A DNA stretch of 64,000 bases, taken from the NCBI RefSeq assembly GCF_910592395.1, contig NC_088322.1, forward strand, positions 3,038,001 through 3,102,000, given 5' to 3'. Both the position numbers and the translations under genes were made by a program. This DNA is from Lineus longissimus. Taxonomy: Eukaryota > Nemertea > Pilidiophora > Heteronemertea > Lineidae. The notes under the pieces were generated by a model. That model did not search any database. It was not told the DNA's origin and saw only the letters and a list, made by a program, of their open reading frames with translations. Below, piece after piece: positions 1 through 10,840 of this stretch (the first letter of the stretch is position 1; the number at the start of each line of letters is the position of its first letter).

Positions 1-174
1 GTTCTGATTGTAGATGACAATGCTCACAGGAATTCCTGGATGTTGGGACGAGTAATGGAGACGTATCCTGGAAAGGATGGCTGGGTGAGGTCAGCCAAAA
101 TCAAAACACAGCATAATGAGCTGATAAGACCTGTCACCAAGCTGTGTTTACTTGAGTCGTCTGTTGATATCTAG
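1..174 (+). pseudogene. 3' end of a BEL/Pao pol gene (DUF5641 domain), cut by the window edge
   Basis: The first 57 codons are open in frame 1 and end in TAG at 172-174. The start of the frame lies outside the window. The residues match the last domain of BEL/Pao polyproteins (DUF5641, after the integrase core): a VLIVDDN stretch, then LGRV, YPGKDG, VR, and a final RPVTKLCLLE. The same pattern ends the BEL copy further right at 34.1-34.29 kb (VLVIDED, PLGRVIET, GLVRKVKL, RPIHKLVLL), but the two differ clearly, so this is a second BEL lineage. No 3' LTR could be identified downstream. Confidence 0.85.
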
Positions 175-606
175 TGAGCTTCGTGAACTGACACAGACAC
201 TGAAATTACAGGATGTTCTTTTTGGTGTTGCGTGTTAAAGTTTGGCACGTGCGACCTTGTCTCATACAACCATTGATTGCTCATCCATGATATGTATTAC
301 GGTATGCATGTAGGCCCATATTAGGCTGGATTATTAATAGGTTTCTAATAGGATTGTTTTTAAGGGATTTTGTCTCTTATTTAGGTTTAATTATCAGGTA
401 AATGCTGGACTAGGACGCATTTATGGGGCCGGAATGTTACGGACAAAATCAATGTAGGCCTATACCACACTTCTTCTTACTTGTTGACGTAAAATTCTAG
501 CATCTTTCTTTGGGATGGTCGTCAACCACGTTGTCAACAGGAACTTTCTGACAAAGTTAATTAACGTTATTCTCTTTGAAACTCTGGTAACTGGTAAAGC
601 TAGGAC
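175..606. other. No gene seen
   Basis: AT-rich sequence after the BEL pol tail. It could include the 3' UTR or LTR of that element, and the gttaaagtttggcacgtgcg stretch near 234 faintly resembles the start of the LTR at 3714. No second copy is in the window to define ends. The overlapping short open frames at 460-760 run into the repeat at 607 and are not credible genes. Confidence 0.5.
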
Positions 607-1731
607 AAATGAAATGGCCAGGGCCATTGTGCTCACCTCATGTGGAGGAAAGATGGATAAAGAGCATGGTATTGTGTCATGTAGTGTTAGGTTTGATGTA
701 GGTCCAAGCAATTACAATTTCCCCAAAATGGCCAATTTACAGTACATTCGACCTCTGTGACCTTGAAAAGTAGGTCAAATCAAAGAAGACCTGGCTGACA
801 CATTGAATGGTTGTTAGAATTAGATGTACCTATGATATAAAATTGGTGCCAATCGGGCAAGTCATTACTAGGAATAATGGCATTTTGAAGAATTTAGGAT
901 TTGGCCCCCTCCCTGGAGGCCAAACGGCAAATCAGATCGCACCAAACTTCGGTACCTGAGATCACCTGACCAAGGGGTACATGTGTACTTAATTTGTGAT
1001 CAATAGTCATTGCAGTTAAGAAACGTGCCATAGTTACAGCTTGACAATGAATTTATGCCATTTGACCTCTGTGACCTTGACAAGAAGGTCAAATTAAAAA
1101 CCTGTGTGACATATACTGTATGGTGGTTAGATGTACCCATGATATCAAATCGGTGGCAATCGGGCAAGAAGTTAAGGAATAATCACATTTTTAAGGTTTT
1201 TGGATTTTGCCCCCTGGTGGTCAAGTGGTGAATCATATTGGACCAAACTTTGGTCCCTGAGATCACCTGACTAAGGGGTAAATGTGTACCAAATTTGGTA
1301 TCAATAGTCATTGCAGTTTAGAAACGTGCCATAGTTACATCCTAATGGCCAATTTACACCATTTGACCTCTGTGACCTTGAAAAGGAGGTCAAATCAAAA
1401 ACCCGGAGGATATATGATGCACCTTTGCTAGAAGTACCTACCATATTTTTTTCAAAATTTCCCGACTACTATTAAGGGAGATATTGCATATTTTCACTTT
1501 TAACGTTTGGCCCCCTGGTGGCCAAACCATAAAATGAATCGGACCGAAACTTGGTCTCCAAGGTGTCATTACATAAGGGTACATGTGTACCAAGTTTTAA
1601 CTCAATAGCTCTAACAGTTACAAAACGTGCCCTGCTAACGGACGACGGACGACGACGACGCCGACGACGACGACGACGACGACGACGACGGACGACGGAC
1701 GCGACGGTATGGGATAAGCTCACCTCTGCTA
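607..1731 (+). repeat. Noncoding tandem-subunit repeat, copy A (Helentron-like, truncated 3' end)
   Basis: Near-identical to 25319-26465. Both copies consist of about three imperfect subunits of about 300 bp. Each subunit has a palindromic block (TTTGACCT...TGACCTTGA...AGGTCAAA), then gcaatcgggcaag, a tttggccccctgg block, a gggtacatgtgtacc block and gtcattgcagtt...aacgtgcc. A GAC trinucleotide run (about 1643-1700) and ggtatgggataagctcacc follow. In this copy the 3' hairpin is cut in its loop at about 1731. The 5' end carries GCTCACCTC, the inverse of the 3' GAGGTGAGC seen in copy B. Confidence 0.85.
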
Positions 1732-2577
1732 AGCAGGATGTAGTCTCCTTTTAAGTAGGACAGGCGTCCACGGTGTGGTCCCGCTCGGCAGTGAGATATC
1801 AGAAGCCAAGAAAGCAACATCACGATAATTATAAGAACTCAAAGTCAAACTATTTTCAATATGATTTTCAATACTATTTCAGAGACATTTTAGAGTCCCC
1901 AGCTTTGTAAGTTTGATTCTGGTTGTCGATTTATATCAATTTCTCATGTCTTATATCTTTAGGTAAAATTAGCATTAGGCTTATTTCAATGATTATTAAT
2001 TACAGATTGAATCGTCGCCGCTGCCGCTGCTGACACCAGCTCAGATGAACTACCTTTCACCATCATGAATGCTAAAGCTACATGTATCACGAAAGATCTG
2101 AAGAATTACAATGAATAAAGGCCTGTTTCGTACAAAGGGACATTTCTTCTTAAATCTGATCATAGTTTGGAATATCTCGCTCGAAATTACAACACATTTC
2201 ACCCCGCTGTAGGGGAGAGTGGGGCACGTTGTACATGTGGGTACATTGGACGACCTTCATTATTTTCGTTACAGCTGCTGCATTATATCCCATTTTTTTC
2301 CTGAAGAGACATCTATTGTTCAGCCCTTTCACTAAATGTTTTGGGGGATGATGGATCAAGTTGGAAGCATTTTATGGTAAGTTTTCTGTTTTTTAATGGC
2401 TTAAGTAACTTTTTGCAAGTTCACTTGTTACGGTAATCCTCCTAAAGTTATGAGGATCCAATAAATCAAGTTATTTCTTCATAACCTATCATGAGTTGTG
2501 CACAATTTGAAATTGTCAATTTTGGTGACGCTTCTCATTCCTTGTGTATTATGCATGGGAAGCTAAAATGTTACTCT
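1732..2577. other. No gene seen
   Basis: Unannotated sequence between a repeat and a hairpin. Short open frames on either strand lack recognisable motifs. The stretch at 2212-2260 (ggggagagtggggcacgttg) resembles the arms of the hairpin at 2578, so it may be part of the same small element. Confidence 0.4.
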
Positions 2578-2620
2578 GGGGCAGGTTGGACCACTTCGGT
2601 CAGGTGGACCAATCTGCCCC
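2578..2620. repeat. Short imperfect inverted repeat
   Basis: The arms ggggcaggttggaccac and gtggaccaatctgcccc pair over 17 bp with two mismatches around a 9-nt loop. It could be the end of a small palindromic element. No TSD was identified. Confidence 0.5.
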
Positions 2621-2674
2621 ATCAGTACATAACCATCGAAATCCAGCAAATCAAATGAAGCATGACATAATAGA

Positions 2675-3245
2675 CTGTTGTTAGGTCTGCCCGATTGTGA
2701 GGTTTCTCACCTACAGAAGGCAAAAAACTCAGCTGCAAGATTGCTCACCAAAACTAGAAAAAGGGAGGACATTACTCCAATCCTGCAGCAACTGCACTGG
2801 CTCCCTGTGAAACAGCGCATACATTATAAGGCACTTCTTTTCATTCATAACTCGCTGCACAAAGAAAATAGCCCATCATATTTACGGGACATTTTCAATG
2901 TCAACAAACCAGGTCGTTCCCTACGCTCTTCGGACGATCCCTGGCTGCCAGCTATTCCACGTTCCAAGGAGGACCAATCAATTTCCGTTCTGGGCCCAAG
3001 ACTTTGAAACGATTTGCCTGTAGATATGTGCTGTCTCACATCAACTGAACTTTCTAAGAAAAAAATTAAAAACGCACCTTTCTTAAATGTTCAATCTGAT
3101 GCCATCTATTGTTTTATCAAATATTCTACTATCTTAAATTTGTCACTGTTTTTAATAATTTTATAATTTTTCCTTCCTGCACATGTACAGTGCTTAGAAA
3201 ATGTCTTTTTTACATTAATGTAGCACCTAAATATAATAAATTATT
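2675..3245 (+). pseudogene. 5'-truncated CR1/L2-type LINE, reverse transcriptase C-terminus and 3' tail
   Basis: The open frame 2678-3007 carries the typical post-RT region of CR1/L2-like non-LTR retrotransposons: LQKAKNSAARLL, ITPILQQLHWLPV, RIHYKALLF, SYL, RSLRSS and SVLGPRL. The conserved tryptophan after GPRL is replaced by TGA at 3005-3007, and the frame then continues with NDLP. The 3' end is AT-rich with an (ATTT)-like tail near 3227-3262, as expected for these LINEs. Only the last ~570 bp are present, so it is a dead 5'-truncated copy. Confidence 0.8.
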
Positions 3246-3354
3246 TTTATTATTATTTTATAATTATTACATGTTCAACTGACAGTGGTGATGAATGATC
3301 TTTTGATAGCGATTCCGAATAGTATTTATGGTAGGCCTATATGATTTTTCTTAG

Positions 3355-3713
3355 GCGGATGATTTGATATTGTCGACTCCAATGATAAACTCTTTAAAAA
3401 GCATGTTAAGGGTATCAAAAATGTTTTCTTTGAGATATATGATAACTTTAAATGCGATAAAAAGTAAGTTTCTTGTCTTTTGACAAGGTGTCGACAGAAA
3501 CGTCCATTTAACGGTTGACGGTGTGGTTCTTCAAGCTAGTAGGTGCGAAAAAGCATCTAGGAATCCCGTTTGGGCTGGATGCAGATGCAGCCAGGGTTGA
3601 AAGCTGTATTAATGAATTGTGTAGGGGAACAAATAGCCTTTTAGCTCAGTTTAGTCATGCGAACACGGATGTGAGATATTTGCTGTTTAAGCGCTACAGC
3701 ATGCCACTCTACG
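3355..3713 (+). pseudogene. APE-type LINE fragment 1 of 3 (RT thumb / C-terminal region)
   Basis: Degenerate coding sequence of a LINE related to the one at 59.2-62.1 kb. The frame around 3370-3470 resembles the region after the YADD box, then a frameshift near 3470-3510 leads into 3515-3713. There KHLGIPFGL, a run ending LLAQFSHA, and YLLFKRYSMPLY match the LINE C-terminal region. It stops exactly at the BEL 5' LTR. The reading continues at 38795 after the BEL and its CTACG target duplication, and again at 43736 after a further insertion. Confidence 0.8.
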
Positions 3714-4446
3714 TGTGACGGTCAGAGGTTGATGTGTGGCGTAGCGCATTTTAAGTTTGGCGCGTCAGGTTGTTTTCGCGCCCTATTCTCCAGGAGCATG
3801 TGCATTTGCCATTTCCGCCCACCGCAGTAGACACTATTTTTATACTTGTTCCGACAATTTTGAATTATAACATGCCTTAGTACAACAATGATGGAAAGAT
3901 AAGGCCGGGATAGAGGTAATTAAGGAATAACAAATGTATAGACTTATTAGGTTGCACTGTTACAGTTACTGTGACAGTTCTGGGCCTTTTTGGTTGGCCC
4001 TACAAGAGTGTTTTAGCTGACAGCGTTTCAGTGCGAGTGGCGTACATGTGTGTAAAGTGAGAGTTTATCAATAGACGGCGCCACCGTGTTAGTGAAGGGT
4101 ATTTTTAGCTGATGAAACTATTGTCCAAGTTAATGAAGTTTCAAAGCCCTTCTATGTCTTTACTGATGTTATAAAATGATACCAGCTTAGTACTACTGCT
4201 AATAGTAAAATGTATGTCTTCTATCCTCGGCAAGAGACAATGTCACAACCTGTCATTGATGAGAGACAAGGTCACAATCTGTCTCTTCTAACCACTGCAT
4301 TTCAACTGTGTCTTCAGTGTTGGTCCTTTCTGTCTTTTCAGTTTTTACACGATCTTTGGAATTTTGTAAGAGATTACCAACAAAGATTTAAACGACACAT
4401 TACGACTTTATTACTTTCACTCAATGAAACAGCAGCAACTGCCACA
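3714..4446 (+). repeat. BEL 5' LTR
   Basis: 733 bp, starting TGTGACGGTCAG and ending CTGCCACA. It matches the 3' LTR nearly base for base, apart from scattered substitutions and a 12-nt duplication (ttactgtgacag near 3963-3980) missing on the right. The low LTR divergence implies the BEL inserted not long ago on an evolutionary scale. The nested elements inside it must be younger. Confidence 0.95.
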
Positions 4447-4487
4447 GTAAAAACTCTCCCGCATAGTAATAGTATACATATACAACG

Positions 4488-4930
4488 ATGGCTACGAACG
4501 CATATGACGCCGGATTCGACGCATTGTTAGCGGCGGCAGAATTAGAGAAGAGAGAGAACGACAAATTCCTCGCCGAAATGGAAAGTCGCCATCGTGAGCG
4601 CCAGAGGTTATCCACACCAAGAATGGACCGCCCGAGATCGCTGTTCCGGGAACATGTGGACTCTGATTTAATTTCTCTTTCTCCAAAAAGTAAGGACAAT
4701 GAAACAGATTCAGGTTTGGCTGACGCCCTCCGCATGTTGGCTCAAGCTATCACCAAGCAACAGGATGGATTGCCAAAGAAAGAGCCTCAAGTATTCTCTG
4801 GTAACCTGTTTGACTACCCTGCCTGGAGAAGTTCCTTCAAGGTCTTGGTGACCGATCATTATCCGGAGGTGACAGATAAGTGCTACTATCTGTGTAAGTA
4901 CACCGATGGAGAGGCAAAGAAATGCATTGA
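4488..4930 (+). pseudogene. BEL gag, N-terminal part (DUF1759 start), interrupted
   Basis: It starts at ATG 4488, 41 bp after the 5' LTR. The N-terminus is charged and coiled-coil-like (AELEKRENDKFLAEMESRHRERQ). It is followed by KKEPQVFSGNLFDYPAWRSS, the usual DUF1759 opening with the PxFxGxxxxYxxW pattern. The frame runs into the inverted-repeat end of the 24.6-kb element at 4931 and stops at 4976 inside it. The rest of gag resumes in phase at 29510-29514 beyond the insertion. Gag would form the particle shell. Confidence 0.9.
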
Positions 4931-5191
4931 TAGACTGGGAAGATTTTTCAAAAATGTGTCTATTTTAGCTGAATGAGGCATTTTTGAGGAAAAGCAGTTC
5001 ACATACTTTTTCTGGAGCAGTTTTTCATGCTGAACACGATGAGGGGTGTGAACACGTGAAATTTTTCCGTTTAAGGGGTCAAAATAAGGGTCAAAGGTCA
5101 TCAAGTGCAAATGTCCCTTTTTTCAAGAAATTATTCAGTCCTCCACGCTACATCCACTGATACCATCAAAACACCAAATAATCAACCATAA
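4931..5191 (+). repeat. Left terminal inverted repeat of the 24.6-kb element, first part
   Basis: Reverse-complementary to about 29270-29509. Shared landmarks include TGAATGAGGCATTTTTGAGG (as its complement on the right), agcagttcacatac, ggtcatcaagtgcaaatg and ctacatccactgataccatc. It is cut by the DDE transposon at 5192 and resumes at 10746. Confidence 0.9.
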
Positions 5192-8100
5192 GGCCATAGG
5201 AATGAAAGTATTAGAATACCGTCCTGATGATCCAGAAAATTGATGAGGCTTTTTTTCATTATTCATTATTCATTATTTTTTTGAAAATGTAATAACCAAG
5301 CAAAATGTCCGAGTAGTTTGTAAAGATAATGTATTTTATTGAAAGTATTAAAGCACATATGAAAGATAATATATTTTTAGACATGTCAGAGTAATATTTG
5401 CCATGCTGCAGCACGGATGGTTTATACGAGAGTACAACAGTGCTAACAAAAAAGACAAGTGAAGGCAAATTGTTGATATTGTCCCACATTGACCACTTGA
5501 TTTAGAGTCCTCTCTTCCTAATAGGGTCCTTCTGGCAATCATCACATTGAGGGTACACATCATCATCATCATCCACTCCCTCCAGGTTTTCACCACAAAA
5601 GATACAAATTGGTTCATAACCACATGAGTAGTACAATTTTTCAATATGATCTCCACAGTCAAGATCTTTTATGTACACATCTAGGCCCTTGGGCAGATTG
5701 ATGTCGCCTGAAAAATGATATAAAATACATGTCAAGATGGCATGGTACTCAGTATCAAAGAACAGCTGGAAGTAGTTGCTCGAGAAAAAGAGAAATCAAG
5801 TTGATATCAGCAGCAGGCTTATTTCAACTTTTTCAAAGTCCAGTTTATTAAAATGGTTTGCAAATTTTGAACTCCCTGAATAGAACACCACAGGTGAACT
5901 CAACATCCTCAAGGATTTCTTCCAGCTGACGTTTCTTTGCAGGCTGAAGCTTCTTTTTCGCAAATACAAGTCTCCACTTGTCACATTCAGAGCACTGCAC
6001 CATGACATCTGCATTCCTCACATGCTGGACAGATGGTGAAAATGGAATGGCCTTGCGGGCTGTCTTGGTTCTAGTTTCTTTACTTGGTCGGTTCTGAAAA
6101 GGAAGATAGAAGAGATTGAAATATGTCGACTCTGAAGGCACTGTCACTTCATCCATACATGTACATGTAATACCTTGATCCCCAAATCAATATGAATACC
6201 ATACCTCTTTGGTGACTGTCTTGTACACATCCACAAAGGGACGATAATGCCCATCTCCTGCAAGTACTGGGAAGGGCAAGTTCCCTACCTCCTTACTACG
6301 TTCATCTCTCAGGGGTCTGAAATAATAAAATACCATACCATCACCATTTATATATCATTTTAATACCACAATATGCAAGTCCAATGTAGCCTGAAACGGA
6401 ACTGATACATAAATAATAGTGCTAGCATACAGACTGACACACCAAAGCATAGGTAAAGTGCAAGGACAAAGCAGACATGGATACAGCTTGGCAGGGTGCA
6501 TGCACTCTCCAACCACCTACATGGAGACACTGCACACACCAAAACCATCTTACCTCATAATCTTACACTGAAAATATAAGAGACTTTATGTCAGTATTGA
6601 GAACAAATCGGGGCCAAAGACGAGAAGAAATTGAAAGCCTAGGTGTTTGTACCTGCATATGTCACAGTCATCCGCTCCACATTTCTTCACTTGGAAGGTG
6701 TAATGACCCTCAATACAACAGTGTTCCATGAATGCTTTCAGCCTATCACAGTTCTTCACTCCCTTGGCAGTCGTATCATTTCGCTGAAAAAAATTGTGAC
6801 ACAGGATTTAATATTTTAGATACCGGTACATTTCGATTCAATAGTGCAATTCTATGAAACTTCTTCAACTCAAGTTTTAAACCATACCTGCAACATTCCA
6901 TCCACTGTCAAGCACTGTTGCCACAAAGCATCTATAGTAGCCTCACTGGCAGGATCAAACGACTGGAAGGGCTTTTCCTTGAGGGCCAATCGGGCCATTT
7001 GATTCTTCAAGATGTCAATCGGAAATGCGAGGGATTCTTCTAACTCCACCTTGAGTTCTTCGGATGGCAGCTTTTCACGCATTTCTTTCACACTACCAGC
7101 TCCAGCTGAAAATACAAAAGCTCTACCACATGAACACAGATGGAAAGACTTCCCAGCCTCCAACAAGTATACATTTCAGTAGTGAAGAATGCTGAATAGA
7201 AGACAAAAAGACCTTTTACCTATTGCACTTTCAAAATCATCAGACATTTTCCGTCGCATCATTCCAACACCCTGTAGACCAGTGTTCACTATGCTCATGA
7301 TCCTTTCGACTGGATTGGCCCATGAATTGCTTGGTGCTGTTCTCAGGGCGATGAGGACATCCAGTGTCAGTTCCAGGAAGAGTGCTATCATGGCTAACTT
7401 CACTGACATGTAGGTGCACCTGTGGTCCGGCCCACCATCAGTATATATCAGCAACACAGGAGTTGGGTCTGAAAAATTGAACAGACCTTAATATTACCAT
7501 GATATCAAGTACTCATAGTCATTTGATACTATGTATTGACAGTAGACAGCCCTACAGTACCGGTACACATTTTCAGTGGTCATGGTGTTATCTGAGTCAA
7601 TTATAAATCTATGAACATACATGTACCCTCTCCTCTTGTCTTCAGAATTTCGGCCAATTCGGCTGCATGGCGGAGTGCCGATGATGGTTTGAAGATGGAG
7701 TCTTTGAAGCCAATGTGCACTTTGCCTCTGTAGAAACTGCTGTTGATACTTGTTGGGATGTCAATCTGGAATAGGAAGACAAGTTATCAAGTACATGTAC
7801 TTCATCCTTGCATAGATAGGGATGACTTTGAGAAGAACACAAAATTTACTCACAATGAAGTTGACTGATGGTGTGATGGTGCACTTGCTGAAATCGTGAT
7901 CGCCAACAGCCATAACCTGATTTGGGCCAACTATCACTTGCTTTCCTCGTTCTGCTGCAGCCAATGGGTAGGAGGGCTCACCAACTTTGATCTTGTGCTT
8001 GTCATCAGCACTCACTAGGGTCGTTATTTCACGATGAAGGATGGCCATCTCCCTCATGTATCGCCAAGCAGCAGCACAGTAATGTGCATCGACATGGTTC

Positions 8101-10745
8101 ACCCTGATCTGGAGAGAGAGGGAAAATATTTTTACCAGGTACCATAGCATAGACAGAAGACACTCAGTGATGACATCTCATATGAAAATTATGTCATAGT
8201 GTTATCAATCATGTTCATTGGAGTAAAAGTTTGAAATCTTAATACCTGTCTCTTCTGAACCATCATCTTGATGTTCATTCTCCCCTTGTAGTATTTCGCA
8301 GTATTGGCTTGAAGATTGATGGGCTGGAACTGGTATCTCAACCACTTTACTGAGGGTATGTTTGTATCAGCAGGAACCCTTTCCTTCACACGCTGATGGA
8401 GATCTTTTAGGGATACAGCTTTTGCAAGATACAACTGTTCTCCATGCCGCCGCTCCTGGCAAGCAACACCGATGTCTTCTGCCAGATATTTCTCCGTAGC
8501 TTCGAAGAATTCTCGGAATGTGTCTGGTCTGTTCTCTGGGCCCTGGTGACGAAGATCTACCATTATCCCAGCATCTTCACTGAGCATAGCGAATTTAAAC
8601 CTTTCATCAATTTCCTGTGAATTTAGATTCACTGGGGCTGAATTGTCTCTAGTCAGTTGGCTGAAGATGGCACGGAGTGCAACTGAATCTGCGACAAACC
8701 CAAAGGCTTTGATGAAGTTTTGCTTGGTGATTCTTCTTTCATAAATGGGTACTTCACTTTCTATCTTTGCGATGACCTTAGTACAGAGATCCACTGTTCT
8801 GCCAACACCATCTCCATCAAGACCTTTCCAGACAAAGTGGAGGCTGGACTTGGTCCCTCCTTCATGGTGCACATAGTGAAAGCACTTTTCTGCCAACCTC
8901 AAGCCACATTCCCTCAGCAACTCTATCATCTCAAACACCCGTCGTCTGTCGCACATTGGTAAGTACTCCCTGATGGATACTGGGGTATACGGTTCGGCCT
9001 GTTTCACTTGCCTCTCCAACTCGATCAGGGCATTGTGCAGCTTCCCCTTGTTGGCTGGAAGGATTGTAGTTTTGGTTCTTGTCTCAACTTCAGACCTTGG
9101 GGTTTCCCTGCTGACTTTGTTCCTTTTTCTGCTGGTCCTCAGTGTTACACAGAATTGTTCCACCATCTCGACAACTTCCAATACAGCGAGTTTAACTTCA
9201 GCCCAGGGCACTTCGTCGAGATAGATCTGTGATTGAATTGCCTCCCTCAATGAAACTGCATGGCTTTCTAACTTGGATTCTGAGAGATTGCCGAGAGTCC
9301 TCTTGCGGTGCTTCGACTTCTCGGGAACATTAAATCCGCTGAAGCGTCTCTTGAACAAGTCAGCAATTTTACGAGTTGTACCTATCTCTACCTCCATCTT
9401 GGAATACTGCCCATCAACGTAAAAGAGCATATCGGCCAAACGGGTGACAAATGAGATGGCACCACTGTCACAGTTTGTTGGAAACGTACAGTTCTTCTCA
9501 GAAAAGTACACAAATATTTCATTTTTCAAACGCTCGGTCATTGTCTTCGGCTCTTGAGTTACCTTTGGGATATCAGTGCCAATGACATCCCTAGCCGCAG
9601 CCATCAACACCTGGGAAGCGTTTGGTCTTCTCTCCTGGTCGGACCTTGCATCATCTGGGAGACAATCTTGACAACTTGGATCGTGTTCGAGAGAGAGTGA
9701 AAAAAATCTCATTTTGAAAATTTGTACCACACCAACAAGATCTGTGCTGGAATCCCCTTTTACATTCTCCGTCAATGCAAGAGTCGTGCCTGCAACACCT
9801 TCCTTCAGAGTGTATTTTCTGCAGTTCTTCAATGAAGACAGTTTGAACTGTGAATGTTTTTGATCCATAATATCTTGAACAAGTTCACCATAGCTGTACG
9901 ACGCATACTTGTCAATGGCAAGAAACCGCCACACTTCTTTCACTTCATTCCCCACCAAGATTCGGACTGCCACCTGAGAAGTTGTTGCCATGGCTGCTGA
10001 AAGTGAAAGAAGAAGGTATCCTGACTAGAATTCATGCATGTGACGTGTGGGGACTGTAGGCCTACGGTAGCTCTCCTACAGTACAGCATGAGTAGGCATG
10101 GTAGGTACGTATACAAACATAGATGAGTAGTGCATGTACGAACGCAATGCATGCATGGTATGCAGAAGAATCTGACATGCACGTGGTCCTTTCAGTTCGC
10201 GCCTTCAACTGCGCATGTGCATCAGCAGCACATTTTACACATCTGAATCAATGCGGCAGAGGCCGTGAAAGTATCTCAAAATATCAGTAACAATATGGGC
10301 CATCTGATCACAACAAACATCTGAGCGAAACTATGACAGTCTGATAGCTTGATTGCCATCGAGAGTTGTTGGTTACATGGATGTTTTCAGTTAAAAAACT
10401 CACCTTTTGCGTGTGAATGCGAAAGATTTCACAGATTTTACCGGGCGGCCATGATGGTTAACGCAGACAAACGAGCTGTTACGAGGACGGTGATTGGAGG
10501 ATCGCTTCGCGCCAAAACAGGCTTCGTAGATCTTCGGAATCGTTCGGGTTCGCGCTTGTTTGACAACCACGATCGTGTCTCTTTTTGAATAGATGTGCTA
10601 GAAACACTTTTAAACCAAAAATCAAGTTTGTGTTCTCATTTTGGGGGGAAATAATGAAATTTTTTTGAATAATGAAAATTTTCGGCGGCGGCTTTGGGGG
10701 CATGCGGGCGGTGGACGGTAATCTAATACTTTCATTCCTGAGGCC
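5192..10745 (-). mobile_element. 5.55-kb DNA transposon with intact DDE transposase gene
   Basis: It begins GGCCATAGGAATG and ends CATTCCTGAGGCC. The inverted repeats are about 34 bp with a few mismatches and reach ...TACCGTCC. The target duplication is TAA (5189-5191 and 10746-10748). The empty site is visible in the right inverted repeat of the host element, where the same sequence reads accataagtaaag without interruption. The element carries one minus-strand nine-exon gene. TSD and tips suit families with 3-bp duplications (PIF/Harbinger-like or Zator-like), but the protein is not a typical Harbinger transposase, so the superfamily is left open. Confidence 0.9.
5502..9991 (-). CDS. Nine-exon DDE-type transposase, about 1086 aa, superfamily unassigned
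   Basis: Exons on the minus strand: 9991-8246, 8108-7854, 7765-7627, 7468-7220, 7105-6888, 6783-6653, 6316-6205, 6093-5889 and 5707-5502. All introns are GT-AG, all phases agree, and the sum is 3261 nt with a single stop. Exon 1 (about 582 aa) has no domain I recognise. The putative catalytic acids are D in SADDKHKIKVG (about residue 617), D in IYTDGGPDH (about 724) and E in SWANPVERIM (about 768). The C-terminus is cysteine-rich (CSECDKW, FTCG, YYSCGYEPICIFC, YPQCDDC), probably zinc-binding. I recall similar multi-exon proteins in cnidarian and mollusc genomes, from memory only. An uninterrupted frame implies recent activity. Confidence 0.85.
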
Positions 10746-10840
10746 TAAGTAAAGTTATAGCCTTTTTAATTTTCATATTTAAAGGAAAATGTATTACAAT
10801 CGTCGTACAAAAAGCCCGTTTTCTCGAAACTGGCTCGGTT
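10746..10840 (+). repeat. Left terminal inverted repeat of the 24.6-kb element, second part
   Basis: Continues the left inverted repeat after the DDE transposon. It reads taagtaaagttatagccttt...tctcgaaactgg and is reverse-complementary to about 29178-29275. Similarity fades after about 10840. Confidence 0.85.

Noticed and set aside
1551-1754. Open frames with long arginine runs on both strands (also 26266-26564)
   Set aside because: They come from the GAC trinucleotide microsatellite in the repeat 3' end and have no conserved context.
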